Part shown: piece after piece, positions 1 through 5,040 of the stretch
How positions within the stretch are numbered: position 1 is the stretch's first letter
How the letters are laid out: the number at the start of each line of letters is the position of its first letter
NCBI GenBank assembly: GCA_020444985.1
Contig: JAGRHK010000097.1
Span: 1 to 6,505, forward strand
DNA from: Candidatus Competibacteraceae bacterium
GTDB lineage: Bacteria > Pseudomonadota > Gammaproteobacteria > Competibacterales > Competibacteraceae
Direction of reading: 5' to 3'
Length of the DNA: 6,505 bases
The notes under the pieces: model-generated
Database searches by the model: none
What the model was told of the DNA's origin: nothing
What the model saw: only the letters and a program-made list of their open reading frames with translations
Made by a program: the position numbers and the translations under genes

Positions 1-1
1 T

Positions 2-694
2 CTGCTGCAACCTTTGTTATTCATTTTGTTGTACTGGTGGGTGTTCTCTGCAGTGTTGCGTACCCGTTTTCCCCAGAACTCTGCCTTTGCGGATACGCCC
101 TTCATTGTTTTTTTGCTGTCCGCGTTGTTGCCGTGGTTTGCCTGGCAGGAGGGGTTGAGCCGCGCCGCGAGCGCCATCATCAGTCGCCGCGACATGGTGC
201 GCAAAGTCCATTTTCCAGCTCAAGTGTTTCCATTAGCTGCCGCTGCTGCTGCCTATGTCGTGCATGGCATTGGTTATAGCCTGTTTTTGCTCGCGCTTGC
301 CGTGTGGCAAGGTGGATTGTCAGCAGCTGCGGTCGGCACAGTTTTCATGCTGTTGACCTTGCAGTTCGCAGTCACTGCCGGCCTGGGTTTACTACTGGCC
401 GCTTTTACAGTCTATCTGCGCGATACGGCGCATGTGCTGGGTTTGCTTCTAACCGCCCTGTTCTACACCGCCCCCATTCTCTATCCGCTGACTCTGGTGC
501 CGGAAAGTTTTCACGGACTGGTGCATCTCAATCCTTTTACCGCCTTCGCCGAAGCCTATCACCGCGCCCTATTGATCGGCCTCGGACCCGAACCCATCAT
601 GATCACTGGACTGCTGCTGTTCGCCGCCGGTGCATTAAGCGTGGGCGCTTATGTCTTTCGACGACTGGAACCCGGTTTTGCGGATGTATTGTAG
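2..694 (+). CDS. wzm: ABC-2 type polysaccharide export permease, Wzm-like (5' end outside window)
   Basis: This is the inner-membrane subunit of an ABC exporter that moves lipid-linked O-antigen or a similar glycan out of the cytoplasm. The frame is open to the left edge and reads LLQPLLFILLYWWVFS, typical of the first membrane segment of this family, so the TTG at 14 is internal and some tens of N-terminal residues are missing. Counting from that TTG, hydrophobic segments lie at about 2-15, 29-45, 70-97, 104-133, 140-160 and 195-215. Family hallmarks are the cytoplasmic RRDMVRKVHFP stretch (58-68), YLRDTAHV (134-141) followed by APILYPL (153-159), LNPFTAF (172-178), and the C-terminal FADVL. 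It is followed at once by a glycosyltransferase and then by the matching ATPase gene, its likely partner. The stop TAG is at 692-694. The family call is firm; the exact exported polymer is unknown. Confidence 0.92.
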   Translation: MLQPLLFILLYWWVFSAVLRTRFPQNSAFADTPFIVFLLSALLPWFAWQEGLSRAASAIISRRDMVRKVHFPAQVFPLAAAAAAYVVHGIGYSLFLLALAVWQGGLSAAAVGTVFMLLTLQFAVTAGLGLLLAAFTVYLRDTAHVLGLLLTALFYTAPILYPLTLVPESFHGLVHLNPFTAFAEAYHRALLIGLGPEPIMITGLLLFAAGALSVGAYVFRRLEPGFADVL

Positions 695-697
695 GAG
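693..697 (+). promoter_or_regulatory. Shine-Dalgarno-like AGGAG ahead of the GT4 gene
   Basis: AGGAG overlaps the wzm stop codon. Six bases separate it from an ATT at 704-706, which is normal start spacing. No ATG, GTG or TTG occurs in the glycosyltransferase frame before 827, so this site points to ATT 704 as the original start position; it may have been ATG once. CTG at 710 or 713 would be more distant alternatives. Confidence 0.45.
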
Positions 698-703
698 CCG
701 CTC

Positions 704-1252
704 ATTCATCTGCTGATCCTGCATATCGCGTATGTCTTCGGCGGCGCCGAGCGGACGACTGCGAATCTGCTCCGTCATCTGGACCGGGACAGGATCAGTC
801 GCATCACGCTGGCGGCCCCGACGATATTGCGCCCCTGCCTTCCGGCAACCTGGGACCGTTTTGTTGATACCGCACAGTATGCATTGGATGGCGGGTTTAC
901 CACGCCTGGATCGCTGTATCAGCAAGCCCGGGCAACCGGTGCGCTGTTGCGCGAACTGCAACCGGATGTGGCGCTGGGCATGATGCATTATCCCCTCAGC
1001 CCTGGTCGTACTCGGCGCGCGGCTGGCCAGAGCGCCAACCCGGACCGTGGCCAGTTATCGAGGCCCCTTTTACGAGTACATGCGCTATTACGAACAGGGA
1101 TTGCGTCGCCGGCTGTTCTTGCGCGGGGCGGTTGCCAGCGCCGCTCTGCTAGCCAACCGGGTCATCGTACCGTCCTATGGCACCGCCCTCGAATTGCGTC
1201 AGCGATTTTTCACGCCACTCCAGCGCACTGTCACCATCCCAAATGGCATTGA
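704..1252 (+). CDS. N-terminal fragment of the split GT4 glycosyltransferase
   Basis: This is the first frame of the broken gene. It encodes the acceptor-side Rossmann domain: LLILHIAYVFGGAERTTANL, then a stretch ending LRELQPDVALGMMHYP just before the frameshift. After about base 995 the frame reads Arg- and Pro-rich shadow sequence (PGRTRRAAGQS) until TGA at 1250-1252, giving about 182 residues, of which roughly the first 97 are real glycosyltransferase sequence. The start is uncertain: ATT 704 has the best-placed ribosome site, while CTG 710 or 713 would begin closest to the domain. Alone it lacks the nucleotide-sugar domain and should not be catalytic. Confidence 0.5.
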   Translation: MHLLILHIAYVFGGAERTTANLLRHLDRDRISRITLAAPTILRPCLPATWDRFVDTAQYALDGGFTTPGSLYQQARATGALLRELQPDVALGMMHYPLSPGRTRRAAGQSANPDRGQLSRPLLRVHALLRTGIASPAVLARGGCQRRSASQPGHRTVLWHRPRIASAIFHATPAHCHHPKWH

Positions 1253-1859
1253 CCTGCAAAACGTAGCGACTCTCTCGCGTGAACCGGCTTCGGAACTGAA
1301 CGATCTGGAGAACGTGAAAATACCGATCGTCTGCGCTATCGCCCGACTAGCGCCAGAGAAAAATCTTGGATTGTTGCTTGATGCCTTTCGGCGAGTGCGG
1401 GCGATGCAACCCGCCCTGTTACTGGTGCTCGGCGATGGACCCGAACGGATCGCGCTGGAAACACGGATTGCCGAATGGGGATTGAGTGATTCGGTGCGAT
1501 TGCTGGGCCATCGCGATAACGTCTATCCTTACCTGCACCGCGCTGACGTGTTTATCCACACCTGTCAGTTCGAGGGCTTTGGTTATACTCTGCTGGAAGC
1601 GCTGGCTTGCGGTGCAGCCGTAGTCTCCACCGACTGCCCGTATGGTCCCCGGGAGATTCTCGGCGACAGTGAATATGGCGTGCTCGTCCAACCGGATGAT
1701 CCAGCAGCGCTTGCCGAGGCTGTTCTTTACCTGCTGAATGATGCTGGCCAACGAAAAGCATTGGTAACACCGGGCCTGGAGCGGGCCAGGCAATTATCTA
1801 TCGAAACCATGGTGAGGGCTTATGAGCGCGTATTTATTGATCTGGCGACCTCCGGTTAG
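1047..1859 (+). CDS. C-terminal fragment of the split GT4 glycosyltransferase
   Basis: This 270-codon frame from GTG 1047 is what a gene caller would report. It carries the end of the N-terminal domain (VASYRGPFYEYMR onwards) and the complete nucleotide-sugar-binding domain: IPNGID near the domain linker, IARLAPEKN with R100 and K105, LGDGPER, HRDNV, EGFGYTLLE with E176 and E184, then STDCPYGPREIL and GVLVQPDDPAALA. The frame stays open upstream back to a stop at 981-983, and the residues before 1047 (SALVVLGARLARAPTRT) still look like glycosyltransferase, so GTG 1047 is not the ancestral start. No convincing ribosome-binding site precedes it. It lacks most of the acceptor-binding domain and would probably need the upstream fragment to work. 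Confidence 0.65.
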   Translation: MASYRGPFYEYMRYYEQGLRRRLFLRGAVASAALLANRVIVPSYGTALELRQRFFTPLQRTVTIPNGIDLQNVATLSREPASELNDLENVKIPIVCAIARLAPEKNLGLLLDAFRRVRAMQPALLLVLGDGPERIALETRIAEWGLSDSVRLLGHRDNVYPYLHRADVFIHTCQFEGFGYTLLEALACGAAVVSTDCPYGPREILGDSEYGVLVQPDDPAALAEAVLYLLNDAGQRKALVTPGLERARQLSIETMVRAYERVFIDLATSG

Positions 1860-1883
1860 CCGCGCCGGGTGTGCGTTATCGCT

Positions 1884-3050
1884 ATGAACAATACAAAACC
1901 TGCTTTGCGAATCAGCAATCTGAGTAAAGTCTACCGGCTCTATGATCAGCCGATTGACCGGCTCAAGGAGCTGCTGTTTCGACAGCGGCGCCATAACGAT
2001 TTTGTGGCTTTGCGCGAAGTCAATTTCGACTTGCCACATGGATGCACGCTGGGCGTCGTCGGCAATAACGGCGCGGGTAAGAGTACGCTGTTGCAGATGA
2101 TCGCCGGCACGCTGACGCCGACGACGGGAACGATTGAACGTGATGGAACCGTGTTGGGTTTGTTGGAGCTCGGCGTGGGTTTTCACGCGGAATTCACCGG
2201 GCGGCAAAACATCTTCCTGTATGGCGATGTGCTGGGTCTGCCGCGACGTCTGGTGCAAGCGGCTTTCGACGAGATTGTCGCTTTCGCTGAATTGGAGTCC
2301 TTCATTGACCGACCGCTGAAGACCTATTCCACCGGGATGCGGATGCGCTTGGCCTTCTCGCTCATTGCTTCCCTGGATCCGGATATCCTCATTGTCGATG
2401 AGGCGTTGTCGGTCGGCGATGTTTACTTCCAGAAGAAATGCATCGATCGGATGATGGAATTTCGCAATCGGGGCCGCGCCATTCTTTTCTGCTCCCACAG
2501 CCTGTACCAGATCAGCATGTTTTGCGATGAAACATTATGGTTGGAGGAGGGGTGCGTTCGCCAGCATGGCCAGACCAGCCGGGTGTTGCCGGCCTACGAA
2601 GCCTGGCAGGCGCAGCGCAACGCCTACCGCGAACAGGCGGATGCCGATGCCCGCCCGGAAATGCCGGCGCGTATCCTCAGCCTGGAACTGTTGAATGCGC
2701 GACCCTGTCGGCGGGGGGACGATCTCTGTTTCCGGCTGGAGCTGGAATGCGCCCGTGATGACCTGCCTTATCATTTAACGTTGTCGATCAAGATGGATGA
2801 TGGACGCGGCGTTTATGTCACGGGCACGCATCTGGCCGGACGACCACCCTTGCTCGGCAAGCGCCGCGAGGTGCGCATCACCTATCCAAAAGCGCCGCTG
2901 CTCGGCGGTCTGTACAGCGCCCACGCGCGCATCTTCGATGACCAGGGATTGATGGTCTATCACGAAAAAATTTTGCCGGAACTGGAAGTGCGCAAGGATT
3001 CGCGTGAGCTGGGCATCTGTTATCTGGAGAACGTCTGGGAGATTGCCTGA
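1884..3050 (+). CDS. wzt: Polysaccharide ABC exporter ATPase with C-terminal Wzt-type domain
   Basis: This ATPase drives export through the Wzm-like permease encoded upstream. From ATG 1884 the protein has 388 residues. The nucleotide-binding domain is about 1-240: Walker A GNNGAGKST (60-68, K66), the region GLLELGVGFHAEFTGRQN where this family differs from a classical Q-loop, signature YSTGMRMRLAF (148-158; YSTGM in place of LSGGQ is normal for Wzt/TagH proteins), Walker B DILIVDEA (167-174, D172 and catalytic E173), and the switch histidine H205 in CSHSL. A linker leads to a beta-rich C-terminal domain (about 258-388) resembling Wzt_C; GVYVTGTH and PLLGGLYSAHARIFDDQG are typical. In characterised members that domain binds the modified end of the glycan. 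GTG 1869 is a possible earlier start, adding five residues, but ATG 1884 fits the family better. Neither start has a clear ribosome site, so coupling to the preceding gene is likely. Confidence 0.93.
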   Translation: MNNTKPALRISNLSKVYRLYDQPIDRLKELLFRQRRHNDFVALREVNFDLPHGCTLGVVGNNGAGKSTLLQMIAGTLTPTTGTIERDGTVLGLLELGVGFHAEFTGRQNIFLYGDVLGLPRRLVQAAFDEIVAFAELESFIDRPLKTYSTGMRMRLAFSLIASLDPDILIVDEALSVGDVYFQKKCIDRMMEFRNRGRAILFCSHSLYQISMFCDETLWLEEGCVRQHGQTSRVLPAYEAWQAQRNAYREQADADARPEMPARILSLELLNARPCRRGDDLCFRLELECARDDLPYHLTLSIKMDDGRGVYVTGTHLAGRPPLLGKRREVRITYPKAPLLGGLYSAHARIFDDQGLMVYHEKILPELEVRKDSRELGICYLENVWEIA

Positions 3051-3065
3051 TCGACGCACGATCAG
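3047..3065. repeat. Perfect inverted repeat spanning both convergent stop codons
   Basis: The arms CTGATCG and CGATCAG form a 7-bp stem around a 5-base ACGCA loop. The wzt stop (TGA, 3048-3050) lies in the left arm, and the stop of the opposing GNAT gene (TCA on this strand, 3062-3064) lies in the right arm. A small bidirectional terminator or transcript-end hairpin is possible, but neither side carries a T-run, so it is not a standard intrinsic terminator. Confidence 0.5.
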
Positions 3066-4012
3066 AAGATATCCAGATCGCCCATGGTGTAATACAGCGT
3101 CTTGCGCACCGTCGCGGTGTCGAGCGGTAATCGCCAGACCATGTTCGTTGTTACCACCTCGGTGGGTGCGAGAGTGCCGTCTACAGTCTCGCGCCAGCCG
3201 GACGGCAGCCAGATTTCGACTGTCTGCATACCGCTGGCGCCAGCGACGCGGTCCAGAGCGCGCAGCGCCAGTTTCAGCCAGCGGCGTGCGACCAGCATGT
3301 CAACCACGCGCAACCGGTTTTCGACCGGTTGGACGACCGCCCAGCCAAACCGGCGTCTTGCCAATTGCAGGCCCAGAAGTTGGTAACAACGGTGGGGGTG
3401 GCAAGCGTACCGCCAGTTCAGATAGGCTCGGTCGCGCACCAGCGCGAGCGGCAAAGCGGACGCCTGTTCAGTCCAGAAGGCATCCAGCCAGTCATCGTTC
3501 CAGTCCAGCGCGCGTGTTCCCGGTAGGGGTAACCACCGTTTGCCCACCGGGCGGGACCAGCAGACCGTCTGCTCCACCGCTTCGTAAACCCCGGCATATG
3601 CGCCGAGCCGGAACGGGCGTTGTCCGGGAAAGCCATAAGCGAACGCCTCGGGCCAGCGTTGCGCGATCTCCTCCAGTAATTCCCGGGCGAGCCGGGTAAA
3701 CAGATTACGCTGACCCAGTTGCCCGCGTGCAGCGGGATGCACCATCACATCGCAAATCTGGAAGAAGGGTAAGGGCCGCCCTTCTCGCCAACCGCGCAGA
3801 GCGATTGCGCCGGCATGTCCGACCAAGCGGCCGTCGCGATCGAACGCCAGCCGTGCAAGGGGCGATGTCAAGCCCGATCCGGTGTATTTCCATCGCCAGT
3901 GCGTTTCGGGCAAACAGCGACCGAACACTATGCTAAAGAGTTCGGTAATGGCCGTTTCATCGCCAGGGCGATAATCACGGGTCTGATAGTCTGAGTGATG
4001 GCTAGGCGACAT
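3062..4012 (-). CDS. GNAT-family acetyltransferase-like protein (two GNAT-like halves)
   Basis: The 316-residue product resembles large GNAT proteins found in exopolysaccharide and lipid-carrier loci. The N-terminal half opens with YQTRDYRPGDETAITELF (about 9-26), continues with THWRWKY (37-43) and RLVGHAGAIAL (62-72), and reaches a core strand ICDVMVHPAARG (86-97), where acetyl-CoA would bind. The expected Q/R-x-x-G-x-G/A pyrophosphate loop is degenerate (RGQLGQRN, 96-103). The second half contains RDRAYLNWRYACHP (193-206), a signature of this two-domain subgroup, and ends YYTMGDLDIF, also typical. No signal peptide or membrane segment is evident, so a cytoplasmic location is expected. It may acylate a sugar or lipid-linked precursor; the substrate is unknown. 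The ATG at 4012 has no good Shine-Dalgarno, being preceded by a pyrimidine-rich tract. The gene lies 81 bases after the GT2 gene on the same strand and converges on wzt with 11 bases between the stops. Confidence 0.78.
   Translation of the reverse strand: MSPSHHSDYQTRDYRPGDETAITELFSIVFGRCLPETHWRWKYTGSGLTSPLARLAFDRDGRLVGHAGAIALRGWREGRPLPFFQICDVMVHPAARGQLGQRNLFTRLARELLEEIAQRWPEAFAYGFPGQRPFRLGAYAGVYEAVEQTVCWSRPVGKRWLPLPGTRALDWNDDWLDAFWTEQASALPLALVRDRAYLNWRYACHPHRCYQLLGLQLARRRFGWAVVQPVENRLRVVDMLVARRWLKLALRALDRVAGASGMQTVEIWLPSGWRETVDGTLAPTEVVTTNMVWRLPLDTATVRKTLYYTMGDLDIF
3311..3331. repeat. Perfect 8-bp inverted repeat inside the GNAT gene
   Basis: The arms CAACCGGT (3311-3318) and ACCGGTTG (3324-3331) are exact reverse complements around the 5-base loop TTTCG. 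They lie in the codons for QPVEN of the GNAT-like protein. The element would fold as a compact hairpin in the mRNA; no function is evident. Confidence 0.4.
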
Positions 4013-4093
4013 CGCGGGTTTTCTGCAGGGGAAAAGGAAAATTTTTATTCGCCAGAATGACTTTGAACCGATTAAGGACGGCGTGATCTTTTT
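4013..4093. other. AT-rich intergenic spacer between the GT2 and GNAT genes
   Basis: This 81-base gap separates two genes on the - strand whose upstream neighbours overlap tightly. It is richer in A and T than the flanking genes, with runs such as AAAATTTTTATT on the + strand. It may hold a promoter or leader for the GNAT gene, but I could not find a convincing -35/-10 pair or a hairpin followed by T residues on the - strand. Confidence 0.4.
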
Positions 4094-5038
4094 TTATATC
4101 AAAATGTTAAAGCGTCCGCGCCAGCCATCCCGTACGCCGCGCAGCATCGATTGCAAATTCCGCCAGCGGGGACCAAAAATCAGGCTGAACAGGATGAATT
4201 TCAGCAAGGCTCGTGGCAGATCCTGAACTTTCCAGGCGAGCGGGATATAGCGCCGCCGATAAAGAGCAATCCGGTTGCGCATGATTGAATACTGACGCAA
4301 GGGCGCATGACGATAAATCGTCAGATTTCGTCCAAAAAGACGTAGGCGAATCAGGTCATTACCCAGACAATGCAGCAGCTGAGCTTCGGCTGCGCCATAG
4401 CAGTGAAATCCTCGGGCGCGGGCGCGAAAACACCATTCCAAATCGACATTGTCAATAAACAGCGCTTCTTCCCAGGGGCCAATCGTCAGAAAGCGCGCAG
4501 TGGACGTCAATAGTCCCGAAGCGATCAGGAAATCACATTCGATCACGGATTGAGCCGCGTTCGGGAAAAACCGTTCCACCCCCCAGAGATGGAAACGGAC
4601 AAAGGGCGTGATCACACCATCCCGAAGATCCTGCAAACCCGGACCGACTGCGGCAGGCTGCTCTCCTGCGGCTTCTAGTCGCTCAAACGCAGAACGCAAT
4701 GCTGGGACGAGACTGGTTGTGGGGAAACTATCCTGGTCAAAAAAAATCACATAAACAAAGCGATGCTCCACCGCCCGACGCACCCCCAGATTTTGTGCCG
4801 CCGCTAGTCCGATATTAGCTCCGACGTCGATGAGTTGAAAACGCTCTAACTGATCCATATCGACCGTCAGCCGCGTTCCATTATTCACCAGAATGACGCC
4901 ATCGCACTGGTTCAGGCATTCCTGAACCAGGTTCCACAACTGGCGATGATCCGGATGATAGGCGACGATAATTGCGCAAACCCGATCATTTCCCCTCTCT
5001 CCGTGGGAGAGGGGCGGGGGAAGGTGAGGGCGTTCCAT
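4094..5038 (-). CDS. GT2-family glycosyltransferase, rhamnosyltransferase-like
   Basis: This is a GT-A fold inverting glycosyltransferase of 314 residues resembling the RfbF-type rhamnosyltransferases, which transfer L-rhamnose from dTDP-rhamnose onto lipid-linked glycan. Visible motifs are CAIIVAYHPD (21-30), VILVNNGT (48-55), GANIGLAAAQNLG (73-85), the metal/nucleotide motif FFDQDS (99-104; the DQDS form is characteristic of this group), CDFLIASGLL (168-177), and FIDNVDLEWCFRARARG (194-210) with the catalytic-region acidic residues. The C-terminus is hydrophobic and basic (LLKFILFSLIFGPRWR, 278-293), suggesting membrane association. The start is ATG 5038, overlapping the upstream stop as TGATG without its own ribosome site, so coupled translation is likely. 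Residues about 4-16 (PHLPPPLSHGERG) are encoded by a REP-like repeat and precede the normal domain start. The donor sugar is inferred from motifs only; no dTDP-rhamnose synthesis genes are in the window. Confidence 0.88.
   Translation of the reverse strand: MERPHLPPPLSHGERGNDRVCAIIVAYHPDHRQLWNLVQECLNQCDGVILVNNGTRLTVDMDQLERFQLIDVGANIGLAAAQNLGVRRAVEHRFVYVIFFDQDSFPTTSLVPALRSAFERLEAAGEQPAAVGPGLQDLRDGVITPFVRFHLWGVERFFPNAAQSVIECDFLIASGLLTSTARFLTIGPWEEALFIDNVDLEWCFRARARGFHCYGAAEAQLLHCLGNDLIRLRLFGRNLTIYRHAPLRQYSIMRNRIALYRRRYIPLAWKVQDLPRALLKFILFSLIFGPRWRNLQSMLRGVRDGWRGRFNILI
4990..5031. repeat. REP-like palindromic repeat within the 5' coding end of the GT2 gene
   Basis: The arms CCCCTCTC (4992-4999) and GAGAGGGG (5007-5014) form a perfect 8-bp stem, which two more inner pairs can extend (one a G-T wobble). 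A G-rich tail GGGGGAAGGTGAGGG follows. The pattern matches dispersed palindromes of the CCCTCTCC...GGAGAGGG...GGTGAGGG type that I recall from many proteobacterial genomes. Here it is read in frame and encodes the low-complexity PHLPPPLSHGERG segment at the start of the GT2 protein. Confidence 0.7.
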
Positions 5039-5040
5039 CA
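5036..5040 (-). promoter_or_regulatory. TGATG stop-start overlap joining two glycosyltransferase genes
   Basis: On the - strand the TGA of the multidomain GT4 gene (5040-5038) shares its A with the ATG of the GT2 gene (5038-5036). The sequence just upstream has no Shine-Dalgarno, so termination-reinitiation by the same ribosomes is the likely way the GT2 gene is translated. This overlap is the main reason for choosing ATG 5038 over the adjacent TTG at 5041. Confidence 0.7.

Larger units (their letters stand above)
704..1859 (+). pseudogene. GT4-family glycosyltransferase, frameshifted (whole locus)
   Basis: Two adjoining reading frames together make one ordinary GT4 (GT-B fold) retaining glycosyltransferase. 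The N-terminal half is read in the frame of 704 and the C-terminal half in the frame of 1047. Homology passes from ...GMMHYP to SALVVLGARLARAPTRT if one base is skipped in the CCCC run at 992-995. The repaired protein would have about 384 residues, normal for GT4. It contains the N-terminal AYVFGGAERTTANLL loop, the donor-phosphate Arg/Lys in IARLAPEKN (R214, K219 in the repaired numbering), and an intact E-x7-E motif, EGFGYTLLE (E290, E298). A GT4 here would add a hexose-type sugar to the glycan at the cytoplasmic membrane face. It sits between wzm and wzt, 9 bases after wzm. Besides the frameshift it lacks a standard start codon. It may be a true pseudogene, a split gene, or a sequencing error; the missing start argues somewhat against error alone. 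Confidence 0.75.

Noticed and set aside
14..16. TTG as the start of wzm
   Set aside because: The preceding codons LLQP belong to the conserved first membrane segment, so the gene begins left of the window.
304..867. A 187-codon + strand open frame across the wzm end
   Set aside because: It overlaps the wzm frame, is rich in Arg, Ser and Cys, and has no family features, so it is a shadow frame.
1869..1871. GTG as the wzt start
   Set aside because: It would add only MCVIA and has no better ribosome site; ATG 1884 matches the usual Wzt N-terminus. It cannot be fully excluded.
1794..2498. A 234-codon - strand open frame opposite wzt
   Set aside because: It is antisense to a textbook ABC ATPase carrying all its motifs; its own product shows no recognisable domain.
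3004..3699. A 231-codon + strand open frame opposite the GNAT gene
   Set aside because: Its product is dominated by Arg, Pro, Ser and Ala with no domain pattern, whereas the opposite strand gives a coherent GNAT-like protein.
4085..4095. T-run on the + strand as an intrinsic terminator
   Set aside because: No stable hairpin precedes it and no + strand gene ends nearby.
4987..4989. ATG on the - strand just after the purine-rich GGAGAGAGGGG, a seemingly good start for the GT2 gene
   Set aside because: It is out of frame with the glycosyltransferase; the purine run is an arm of the palindromic repeat.
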